Origin: Liolophura sinensis
Lineage: Eukaryota; Mollusca; Polyplacophora; Chitonida; Chitonidae
Length of the DNA stretch: 64,000 bases
Reading direction: 5' to 3'
Assembly (NCBI RefSeq): GCF_032854445.1
Contig: NW_027018105.1
Coordinates: 16,536 to 80,535 of the forward strand
Made by a program: the position numbers and the translations under genes. Below are positions 48,171-60,378 of the stretch, in pieces; within the stretch, counting starts at the first letter, position 1, and each line of letters opens with the position of its first letter. Under the pieces are notes generated by a model, which searched no databases, had not been told where the DNA came from, and saw only the letters and a list, made by a program, of their open reading frames with translations.

Positions 48171-51100
48171 TTGTACATAGTACAGTGTAGCCGATTTCAA
48201 TTAACAAAAAGACCAGGCAAAAATGCAAAAGTGGAAAAACTGTTCCAGTGCTGCTGGTAAGAGGCTAATCCGACGTATTTTGTGACGAGAAATCGAATGG
48301 TGCAAACCGCGTTGCTCTCCGACCAATACTTTTGGCTGTAGTAACAACTGAATGATCATTGATGTCATAATTACGTGCCCAGCAACGGCTCTTACTCCAT
48401 GGAAACCATGGATATTTGCAATTTTTTAACAGCTGCCGATGCCTGGCCCAATTCCGCATCTTTTGGCACCTTATAAATGTGGGTCAGTGTTTAGTTGTAG
48501 TTTTTACAGCAGACTGTATCAAGTACCTTGTGTTTTTTATGTAAAAATGGTCTGGTTTTTCTACACGTAGATAACAACATTGATATTGTCTTGGACTTAG
48601 AAGTAAGACAATTGCTGGGTGAGTTAAATGGGCTTGGCCCAAAGATTTCAGGTCTTCTGGGCTACCGAAGGGCACATAACTTATAGTCAAAAGTTGAATA
48701 TAGTAATGACCAGTCGCGATTGTACAGAGTACAGTGTAGCCGGTTTCAATTAACAAAAAGACCAGGCAAAAATGCAAAAGTGTAAAAACTGTTCCAGTGC
48801 TACCAGTAAGAAGCTATTCCGACGTATTTTGTGACGAAAAATCCAATGGTGCAATCTGCGTTGCTCTCCGATCAATACTTTTGGCTGTAGCGACAATTGA
48901 ATGATCATTGATGTCATAATCACGTGCGTAGCAACGGCTCTTACTCCATGGAAACCAGGGAAATTTGCAATTTTTCAACAGCTGCCGATACCTGGCTCAA
49001 TTCCGCATCTTTTGGCACCTTATTCATGTGGGTCTGTGGTCAGTTGTACTTTTTACAGCAGACTGTATCAAGTACCTTGTGTTTTTTATGTACAAATGGT
49101 GTGGTTTTTCTACACGTAGATAAAGACATTGAGATTGTCTTGGACTTAGAAGTAAGACAATTGCTGGGTGAGTTAAATGGGCTTAGCCCAAAGATTTGAC
49201 GTCTTCTGGGCTACCGAAGGGCACATAACTTATAGTAGTCAAAAGTTGAATATAGTAATGACCAGTCGCGATTGTACAGAGTACAGTGTAGCCGATTTCA
49301 ATTAACAAAAAAGACGAGGTAAAAATGCAAAAGTGGAAAAACTGTTCCAGTGCTGCTGGTAAGAGGCTAATCCGACGTATTTTGTGACAAGAAATCGAAT
49401 GGTGCAAACCGCGTTTCTCTCCGACCAATACTTTTGGCTGTAGTGACAATTGAATGATCATTTATGTCATAATCACGTGCCCAGCAACGGCTCTTACTCC
49501 ATGGAAACCAGGAAAATTTGCAATATTTCAACAGCTGCCGATGCCTGGCTCAATTCCGCATCTTTTGGCACCTTACTGAAGTGGGTAAGTGTTCAGTTGT
49601 ACTTTTTACAGCAGACTGTATCAAGTACCTTGTGTTTTTCACGTACAAATGGTGTGGTTTTTCTACACGTAGATAAAGACATTGAGATTGTCTTGCACAT
49701 AGAAGTAAGGCAATTGCTGGGTGAGTTAAATGGGCTTAGCCCAAAGATTTCAGGTCTTCTGGGCTACCGAAGGGCACATAACTTATAGTCAAAAGTTGAA
49801 TATAGTAATGACCAGTCGCGATTGTACAGAGTACAGTGTAGCCGGTTTCAATTAACAAAAATACCAGGCAAAAATGCAAAAGTAGTAAAAACTGTTCTAG
49901 TGCTGCTGGTAAGAGGCTAATCCGACGTATTTTGTGACGACAAATCGAATGGTGCAAACCGCGTTGCTCTCCGACCAATACTTTTGCCTGTAGTGACAAT
50001 TGAATGATCATTTATGTCATAATCACGTGCCCAGCAACGGCTCTTACTCCATGGAAACCGGGGAAATTTGCAATTTTTCAACAGCTGCCGATGCCTGGCT
50101 CAATTCCGCATCTTTTGGCACCTTATTCATGTGGGTCTGTGGTCAGTTGTACTTTTTACAGCAGACTGTATCAAGTACCTTGTGTTTTTTATGTACAAAT
50201 GGTGTGGTTTTTCTACACGTAGATAAAGACATTGAGATTGTCTTGCACATAGAAGTAAGACAATTGCTGGGTGAGTTAAATGGGCTTAGCCCAAAGATTT
50301 GACGTCTTCTGGGCTACCGAAGGGCACATAACTTATAGTCAAAAGTTGAATATAGTAATGACCAGTCGCGATTGTACAGAGTACTGTATAGCCGATTTAA
50401 ATTAACAAAAAGACCAGGTAAAAATGCAAAAGTGGAAAAACTGTTCCAGTGCTGCTGTTAAGAGGCTAATTCGACGTATTTTGTGACGAGAAATCGAATG
50501 GTGCAATCCGCGTTGCTCTCCGACCAATACTTTTGGCTGTAGTGACAATTGAATGATCATTTATGTCATAATCACGTGCCCAGCAACGGCTCTTACTCCA
50601 TGGAAACCAGGGAAATTTGCAATTTTTCAACAGCTGCCGATGCCTGGCTCAATTCCGCATCTTTTGGCACCTTACTGAAGTGGGTCAGTGTTCAGTTGTA
50701 CTTTTTACAGCAGACTGTATCAAGTACCTTGTGTTTTTCACGTACAAATGGTGTGGTTTTTCTACACGTAGATAAAGACATTGAGATTGTCTTGCACTAA
50801 GAAGTAAGGCAATTGCTGGGTGAGATAAGTGGGCTTAGCCCAAAGATTTCAGGTCTTCTGGGCTACCGAAGGGCACATAACTTATAGTCAAAAGTTGAAT
50901 ATAGTAATGACCAGTCGCGATTGTACAGAGTACAGTGTAGCCGATTTCAATTAACATAAAGACCAGGCAAAAATGCAAAAGTGGAAAAACTGTTCCAGTG
51001 CTGCTGGTAAAAGGCTAATCCGACGTATTTTGTGACGAGAAATCGAATGGTGCAAACCGCGTTGCTCTCCGACCAATACTTTTGGCTGTAGCGACAATTG

Positions 51101-54100
51101 AATGATCATTTATGCCATAATCACGTGCCCAGCAACGGCTCTTACTCCATGGAAACCATGGACATTTGCAATTTTTTAACAGCTGCCGATGCCTGGCCCA
51201 ATTCCGCATCTTTTGGCACCTTATAAATGTGGGTCAGTGTTTAGTTGTACTTTTTACAGCAGACTGTATCAAGTACCTTTTGTTTTTTATGTACAAATGG
51301 TCTGGTTTTTCTACACGTAGATAAAGACATTGAAATTGTCTTGGACTTAGAAGTAAGACAATTGCTAGGTGAGTTAAATGGGCTTAGCCCAAAGATTTCA
51401 GGTCTTCTGGGCTACTGAAGGGCACATAACTTATAGTCAAAAGTTGAATATAGTAATGACCAGTCGCGATTGTACAGAGTACAGTGTAGCCGGTTTCAAT
51501 TAACAAAAAGACCAGGCAAAAATGCAAAAGTGGAAAAACTGTTCCAGTGCTACCAGTAAGAGGCTAATCCCATGTATTTTGTGACGAGAAATCGAATGGT
51601 GCAATCCGCGTTGCTCTCCGACCAACACTTTTGGCTGTAGCGACAATTGAATGATCATTGATGTCATAATCACGTGCGTAGCAACGGCTCTTACTCCATG
51701 GAAACCAGGGAAATTTGTAATTTTTCAAACAGCTGCCGAAGCTGGCTCAATTCCGCATCTTTTGGCACCTTATTCATGTGGGTCTGTGATCAGTTTGTAC
51801 TTTTTACAGCAGACTGTATCAAGTACCTTGTGTTTTCACGTACAAATGGTGTGGTTTTTCTACACGTAGATAAAGACATTGAGATTGTCTTGCACTTAGA
51901 AGTAAGGCAATTGCTGGGTGAGTTAAATGGGCTTAGCCCAAAGATTTCAGGTCTTCTGGGCTACCGAAGGGCCACATAACTTATAGTCAAAAGTTGAATA
52001 TAGTAATGACCAGTCGCGATTGTACAGAGTACAGTGTAGCCGATTTCAATTAACAAAAAGACCAGGCAAAAATGCAAAAGTGGAAAAACTGTTCCACTGC
52101 TGCTGGTAAGATGCTAATCCGACGTATTTTGTGACGAGAAATCGAATGGTGCAAACCGCGTTGCTCTCCGACCAATACTTTTGGCTGTAGCGACAATTGA
52201 ATGATCATTGATGTCATAATCACGTGCCCAGCAACGGCTCTTACTCCATGGAAACCAGGGAAATTTGCAATTTTTCAACAGCTGCCGATGCCTGGCTCAA
52301 TTCCGCATCTTTTGGCACCTTACAGAAGTGGGTCAGTGTTCAGTTGTACTTTTTACAGCAGACTGTATCAAGTACCTTGTGTTTTTCATGTACAAATGGT
52401 GTGGTTTTTCTACAGGTAGGTAAAGACATTGAGATTGTCTAGCACTTAGAAGTAAGGCAATTGCTGGGTGAGTTAAATGGGCTTAGCCCAAAGATTTGAC
52501 GTCTTCTGGGCTACCGAAGGGCACATAACTTATAGTCAAAAGTTGAATATAGTAATGACAAGTTGCGATTGTACAGAGTACAGTGTAGCCGATTTCAATT
52601 AACAAAAAGACCAGGCAAAAATGCAAAAGTGGAAAAACTGTTCCAGTGCTGCTGGTAAGAGGCTAATCCGACGTATTTTGTGACGAGAAATCGAATGGTG
52701 CAAACCGCGTTGCTCTCCGACCAATACTTTTGGCTGTAGTGACAATTGAATGATCATTGATGTCATAATCATGTCCACAGCAACGGCTCTTACTCCATGG
52801 AAACCAGGGATATTTGCAATTTTTTAACAGCTGCCGATGCCTGGCCCAATTCCGCATCTTTTGGCACCTTATAAATGTGGGTCAGTGTTTAGTTGTACTT
52901 TTTACAGCAGACTGTATCAAGTACCTTGTGTTTTTCACGTACAAATGGTGTGGTTTTTCTACACGTAGATAAAGACATTGAGATTGTCTTGCACTTAGAA
53001 GTAAGGCAATGGCTGGGTGAGTTAAATGGATGGGCTTAGCCCAAAGATTTCAGGTCTTTTGGGCTACCGAAGGGCACATAACTTATTGTCAAAAGTTGAA
53101 TATAGTAATGACCAGTCGCGATTGTACAGAGTACAGTGTAGCCGATTTCAATTAACAAAAAGACCAGGCAAAAATGCAAAAGTGGAAAAACTGTTCCAGT
53201 GCTGCTGGTAAGAGGCTAATCCGACGTATATTGTGACGAGAAATCGAATGGTGCAAACCGCGTTGCTCTCCGACCAATACTTTTGGCTGTAGCGACAATT
53301 AAATGATCATTGATGTCATAATCACGTGCCCAGCAACGGCTCTTACTCCATGGAAACCAGGGATATTTGCAATTTTTCAACAGCTGCCGATGCCTGGCCC
53401 AATTCCGCATCTTTTGGCACCTTATAAATGTGGGTCAGTGTTTAGTTGTAGTTTTTACAGCAGACTGTATCAAGTACCTTGTGTTTTTTTATGTACAAAT
53501 GGTGTGGTTTTTCTACACGTAGATAAAGACATTGAGATTGTCTTGCACTTAGAAGTAAGACAATTGCTGGGTGAGTTAAATGGGCTGAGCCCAAAGATTT
53601 GACGTCTTCTGGGCTACCGAAGGGCACATAACTTATAGTCAAAAGTTGAATATAGTAATGACCAGTCGCGATTGTACAGAGTACAGTGTAGCCGATTTCA
53701 ATTAACAAAAAGACCAGGCAAAAATGCAAAAGTGGAAAAACTGTTCCAGTGCTGCTGGTAAGAGGCTAATCCGACGTATTTTGTGACGAAAAATCGAATG
53801 GTGCAAACCGCGTTGCTCTCCGACCAATACTTTTGCCTGTAGTGACAATTGAATGATCATTTATATCATAATCACGTGCACAGCAACGGCTCTTACTCCA
53901 TGGAAACCGGGGAAATTTGCAATTTTTCAACAGCTGCCGATACCTGGCTCAATTCCGCATCTTTTGGCACCTTATTCATGTGGGTCTGTGGTCAGTTGTA
54001 CTTTTTACAGCAGACTGTATCAAGTACCTTGTGTTTTTTATGTACAAATGGTGTGGTTTTTCTACACGTAGATAAAGACATTGAGATTGTCTTGCACTTA

Positions 54101-54892
54101 GAAGTAAGACAATTGCTGGGTGAGTTAAATGGGCTTAGCCCAAAGATTTGACGTCTTCTGGGCTACCGAAGGGCACATAACTTATAGTCAAAAGTTGAAT
54201 ATAGTAATGACCAGTCGCGATTGTACAGAGTACAGTGTAGCCGATTTCAATTAACAAAAAGACCAGGTAAAAATGCAAAAGTGGAAAAACTGTTCCAGTG
54301 CTGCTGTTAAGAGGCTAATCCGACGTATTTTGTGACGAGAAATCGAATGGTGCAAACCGCGTTGCTCTCCGACCAATACTTTTGGCTGTAGTGACAATTG
54401 AATGATCATTTATGTCATAATCACGTGCCCAGCAACGGCTCTTACTCCATGGAAACCAGGGAAATTTGCAATTTTTCAACAGCTGCCGATGCCTGGCTCA
54501 ATTCCGCATCTTTTGGCACCTTACTGAAGTGGGACAGTGTTCAGTTGTACTTTTTACAGCAGACTGTATCAAGTACCTTGTGTTTTCACGTACAAATGGT
54601 GTGGTTTTTCTACACGTAGATAAAGACATTGAGATTGTCTTGCACTTAGAAGTAAGGCAATTGCTGGGTGAGTTAAATGGGCTTAGCCCAAAGATTTCAG
54701 GTCTTCTGGGCTACCGAAGGGCACATAACTTATAGTCAAAAGTTGAATATAGTAATGACCAGTCGCGATTGTACAGAGTACAGTGTAGCCGATTTCAATT
54801 AACAAAAAGACCAGGTAAAAATGCAAAAGTGGAAAAACTGTTCCAGTGCTGCTGTTAAGAGGCTATTCCGACGTATATTGTGACGAGAAATC
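48171..54892 (+). repeat. Mixed monomers M88 tail to M100
   Basis: Starts and types: 48295 C, 48844 B, 49397 A, 49947 B, 50496 A, 51045 C, 51594 B, 52144 A, 52693 C, 53246 C, 53796 B, 54345 A. I see no long in-register duplication inside this stretch, and single-copy changes are common: GACGAAAAATCCAATGG at M90, an extra AGT at 49231-49240, TTTTTCAAACAGC and GGGCCACATA in M95, TACAGGTAGG in M96. It looks older or less recently homogenised than the blocks on either side. Confidence 0.82.
53026..53033 (+). repeat. Four-base tandem duplication (ATGGATGG) in M97
   Basis: ATGG is doubled just before GGCTTAGCCC, making M97 553 bases long. A simple slippage event seen only here. Confidence 0.85.
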
Positions 54893-57800
54893 GAATGGTG
54901 CAAACCGCGTTGCTCTCCGACCAATACTTTTGGCTGTAGTGACAATAGAATGATCATTTATGTCATAATCACGTGCCCAGCAACGGCTCTTGCTCCATGG
55001 AAACCAGGGAAATTTGCAATTTTTCAACAGCTGCCGATGCCTGGCTCAATTCCGCATCTTTTGGCACCTTACTGAAGTGGGTCAGTGTTCAGTTGTATTT
55101 TTTACAGCAGACTGTATCAAGTACCTTGTGTTTTCACGTACAATTGGTGTGGTTTTTCTACACGTAGATAAAGACATTGAGATTGTCTTGCACTTAGAAG
55201 TAAGGCAATTGCTGGGTGAGTTAAATGGGCTTAGCCCAAAGATTTCAGGTCTTCTGGGCTACCGAAGGGCACATAACTTATAGTCAAAAGTTGAATATAG
55301 TAATGACCAGTCGCGATTGTACAGAGTACAGTGTAGCCGATTTCAATTTACAAAAAGACCAGGCAAAAATGCAAAAGTGGAAAAACTGTTCCACTGCTGC
55401 TGGTAAGAGGCTAATCCGACGTATTTTGTGACGAGAAATCGAATGGTGCAATCCGCGTTGCTCTCCGACCAATACTTTTGGCTTTAGCGACAATTCAATG
55501 ATCATTGATGTCATAATCACGTGCCCAGCAACGGCTCTTACTCCATGGAAACCATGGACATTTGCAATTTTTTAACAGCTGCCGATGCCTGGCCCAATTC
55601 CGCATCTTTTGGCACCTTATAAATGTGGGTCAGTGTTTAGTTGTACTTTTTACAGCAGACTGTATCAAGTACCTTGTGTTTTTTATGTACAAATGGTCTG
55701 GTTTTTCTACACGTAGATAAAGACATTGAGATTGTCTTGGACTTAGAAGTAAGACAATTGCTGGGTGAGTTAAATGGGCTTAGCCCAAAGATTTGACGTC
55801 TTCTGGGCTACCGAAGGGCACATAACTTATAGTCAAAAGTTGAATACAGTAATGACCAGTCGCGATTGTACAGAGTACAGTGTAGCCGATTTCAAATAAC
55901 AAAAAGACCAGGCAAAAATGCAAAAGTGGAAAAACTGTACCAGTGCTACTAGTAAGAGGCTAATCCAACGTATTTTGTGACGAGAAATCGAATGGTGCAA
56001 ACCGCGTTGCTCTCCGACCAAAACTTTTGGCTGTAGTGACAATTGAATGATCATTTATGTCATAATCACGTGCCCAGCAACGGCTCTTACTCCATGGAAA
56101 CCAGGGAAATTTGCAATTTTTCAACAGCTGCCGATACCTGGCTGAATTCGGCATCTTTGGCACCTTACTGAAGTGGGTCAGTGTTCAGTTGTACTTTTTA
56201 CAGCAGACTGTATCAAGTACCTTGTGTTTTTCACGTACAAATGGTGTGGTTTTTCTACACGTAGATAAAGACATTGAGATTGTCTTGCACTTAGAAGTAA
56301 GACAATTGCTGGGTGAGTTAAATGGGCTTAGCCCAAAGATTCCAGGTCTTCTGGGCTACCGAAGGGCACATAACTTATAGTCAAAAGTTGAATATAGTAA
56401 TGACCAGTCGCGATTGTACAGAGTACAGTGTAGCCGGTTTCAATTAACAAAAAGACCAGGCAAAAATGCAAAAGTGGAAAAACTGTTCCAGTGCTACCAG
56501 TAAGAGGCTAATCCGACGTATTTTGTGACGAGAAATCGAATGGTGCAATCCGCGTTGCTCTCCGACCAATACTTTTGGCTGTAGCGACAATTGAATGATC
56601 ATTGATGTCATAATCACGTGCGTAGCAACGGCTCTTACTCCATGGTACCAGGGAAATTTGCAATTTTTCAACAGCTGCCGATACCTGGCTCAATTCCGCA
56701 TCTTTTGGCACCTTATTCATGTGGGTCTGTGGTCAGTTGTACTTTTTACAGCAGACTGTATCAAGTACCTTGTGTTTTTTATGTACAAATGGTCTGGTTT
56801 TTCTACACGTAGATAAAGACATTGAGATTGTCTTGGACTTAAAAGTAAGACAATTGCTAGGTGAGTTAAATGGGCTTAGCCCAAAGATTTCAGGTCTTCT
56901 GGGCTACTGAAGGGCACATAACTTATAGTCAAAAGTTGAATATAGTAATGACCAGTCGCGATTGTACAGAGTACAGTGTAGCCGATTTCAATTAACAAAA
57001 AGACCAGGCAAAAATGCAAAAGTGGAAAAACTGTTCCAGTGCTGCTGTTAAGAGGCTAATCCGACGTATTTTGTGACGAGAAATCGAATGGTGCAAACCG
57101 CGTTGCTCTCCGACCAATACTTTGGCTGTAGTGACAATTGAATGATCATTTATGTCATAATCACGTGCCCAGCAACGGCTCTTACTCCATGGAAACCAGG
57201 GATATTTGCAATTTGTCAACAGCTGCCGATGCCTGGCTCAATTCCGCATCTTTTGGCACCTTACTGAAGTGGGTCAGTGTTCAGTTGTACTTTTTACAGC
57301 AGACTGTATCAAGTACCTTGTGTTTTTCACGTACAAATGGTGTGGTTTTTCTACACGTAGATAAAGACATTGAGATTGTCTTGCACTTAGAAGTAAGGCA
57401 ATTGCTGGGTGAGTTAAATGGGCTTAGCCCAAAGATTTCAGGTCTTCTGGGCTACCGAAGGGCACATAACTTATTGTCAAAAGTTGAATACAGTAATGAC
57501 CAGTCGCGATTGTACAGAGTACAGTGTAGCCGATTTCAATTAACAAAAAGACCAGGCAAAAATGCAAAAGTGGAAAAACTGTTCCAGTGCTGCTGGTAAG
57601 AGGCTAATCCGACGTATTTTGTGACGAGAAATCGAATGGTGCAAACCGCGTTGCTCTCCGACCAATACTTTTGGCTGTAGCGACAATTCAATGATCGTTG
57701 ATGTCATAATCACGTGCCCAGCAACGGCTCTTACTCCATGGAAACCATGGACATTTGCAATTTTTTAACAGCTGCCGATGCCTGGCCCAATTCCGCATCT

Positions 57801-60378
57801 TTTGGCACCTTATAAATGTGGGTCAGTGTTTAGTTGTACTTTTTACAGCAGACTGTATCAAGTACCTTGTGTTTTTTATGTACAAATGGTGTGGTTTTTC
57901 TACACGTAGATAAAGACATTGAGATTGTCTTGGACTTAGAAGTAAGACAATTGCTGGGTGAGTTAAATGGGCTTAGCCCAAAGATTTGACGTCTTCTGGG
58001 CTACCGAAGGGCACATAACTTATAGTCAAAAGTTGAATACAGTAATGACCAGTCGCGATTGTACAGAGTACAGTGTAGCCGATTTCAAATAACAAAAAGA
58101 CCAGGCAAAAATGCAAAAGTGGAAAAACTGTACCAGTGCTACTAGTAAGAGGCTAATCCGACGTATTTTGTGACGAGAAATCGAATGGTGCAAACCGCGT
58201 TGCTCTCCGACCAAAACTTTTGGCTGTAGTGACAATTAAATGATGATTTATGTCATAATCACGTGCCCAGCAACGGCTCTTACTCCATGGAAACCAGGGA
58301 AATTTGCAATTTTTCAACAGCTGCCGATACCTGGCTCAATTCCGCATCTTTTGGCACCTTACTGAAGTGGGTCAGTGTTCAGTTGTACTTTTTACAGCAG
58401 ACTGTATCAAGTACCTTGTGTTTTTCACGTACAAATGGTGTGGTTTTTCTACACGTAGATAAAGACTTTGAGATTGTCTTGCACTTAGAAGTAAGACAAC
58501 TGCTGGGTGAGTTAAATGGGCTTAGCCCAAAGATTTCAGGTCTTCTGGGCTACCGAAGGGCACATAACTTATAGTCAAAGGTTGAATATAGTAATGACCA
58601 GTCGCGATTGTACAGAGTACAGTGTAGCCGGTTTCAATTAACAAAAAGACCAGGCAAAAATGCAAAAGTGGAAAAACTGTTCCAGTGCTACCAGTAAGAG
58701 GCTAATCCGACGTATTTTGTGACGAGAAATCGAATGGTGCAAACCGCGTTGCTCTCCGACCAAAACTTTTGGCTGTAGTGACAATTAAATGATGATTTAT
58801 GTCATAATCACGTGCCCAGCAACGGCTCTTACTCCATGGAAACCAGGGAAATTTGCAATTTTTCAACAGCTGCCGATACCTGGCTCAATTCCGCATCTTT
58901 TGGCACCTTACTGAAGTGGGTCAGTGTTCAGTTGTACTTTTTACAGCAGACTGTATCAAGTACCTTGTGTTTTCACGTACAATTGGTGTGGTTTTTCTAC
59001 ACGTAGATAAAGACATTGAGATTGTCTTGCACTTAGAAGTAAGGCAATTGCTGGGTGAGTTAAATGGGCTTAGCCCAAAGATTTCAGGTCTTCTGGGCTA
59101 CCGAAGGGCACATAACTTATAGTCAAAAGTTGAATATAGTAATGACCAGTCGCGATTGTACAGAGTACAGTGTAGCCGATTTCAATTTACAAAAAGACCA
59201 GGCAAAAATGCAAAAGTGGAAAAACTGTTCCACTGCTGCTGGTAAGAGGCTAACCCGACGTATTTTGTGACGAGAAATCGAATGGTGCAAACCGCGTTGC
59301 TCTCCGACCAATACTTTTCGCTGTAGCGACAATTCAATGATCATTGATGTCATAATCACGTGCCCAGCAACGGCTCTTACTCCATGGAAACCATGGACAT
59401 TTGCAATTTTTTAACCGCTGCCGATGCCTGGCCCAATTCCGCATCTTTTGGCACCTTATAAATGTGGGTCAGTGTTTAGTTGTACTTTTTACAGCAGACT
59501 GTATCAAGTACCTTGTGTTTTTTATGTACAAATGGTGTGGTTTTTCTACACGTAGATAAAGACATTGAGATTGTCTTGGACTTAGAAGTAAGACAATTGC
59601 TGGGTGAGTTAAATGGGCTTAGCCCAAAGATTTGACGTTTTCTGGGCTACCGAAGGGCACATAACTTATAGTCAAAAGTTGAATACAGTAATGACCAGTC
59701 GCGATTGTACAGAGTACAGTGTAGCCGATTTCAAATAACAAAAAGACCAGGCAAAAATGCAAAAGTGGAAAAACTGTACCAGTGCTACTAGTAAGAGGCT
59801 AATCCGACGTATTTTGTGACGAGAAATCGAATGGTGCAAACCGCGTTGCTCTCCGACCAAAACTTTTTTCTGTAGTGACAATTGAATGATCATTGATGTC
59901 ATAATCACGTGCCCAGCAACGGCTCTTACTCCATGGAAACCAGGGAAATTTGCAATTTTTCAACAGCTGCCGATACCTGGCTCAATTCCGCATCTTTTGG
60001 CACCTTACTGAAGTGGGTCAGTGTTCAGTTGTACTTTTTTACAGCAGACTGTATCAAGTACCTTGTGTTTTTCAAGTACAAATGGTGTGGTTTTTCTACA
60101 CGTAGATAAAGACATTGAGATTGTCTTGCACTTAGAAGTAAGACAATTGCTGGGTGAGTTAAATGGGCTTAGCCCAAAGATTTCAGGTCTTCTGGGCTAC
60201 CGAAGGGCACATAACTTATAGTCAAAAATTGAATATAGTAATGACCAGTCGCGATTGTACAGAGTACAGTGTAGCCGATTTCAATTAACAAAAAGACGAG
60301 GCAAAAATGCAAAAGTGGAAAAACTGTTCCAGTGCTGCTGTTAAGAGGCTAATCCGACGTATTTTGTGACGAGAAATC
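54893..60378 (+). repeat. Interleaved short duplications (M101-M110)
   Basis: Starts and types: 54893 A, 55441 C, 55990 A, 56538 B, 57086 A, 57634 C, 58183 A, 58732 A, 59280 C, 59829 A. The C-A pair M102-M103 recurs as M106-M107 (offset 2193) and M109-M110 (offset 3839), sharing ACCATGGACATTTGC, GAATACAGTAATG, TTCAAATAAC and CTGTACCAGTGCTACTAG. M108 is a hybrid: left end AATTAAATGATGATTT as in its neighbour M107, right part TTTTCACGTACAATTGG and CAATTTACAAAAAG as in M101. Confidence 0.85.
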
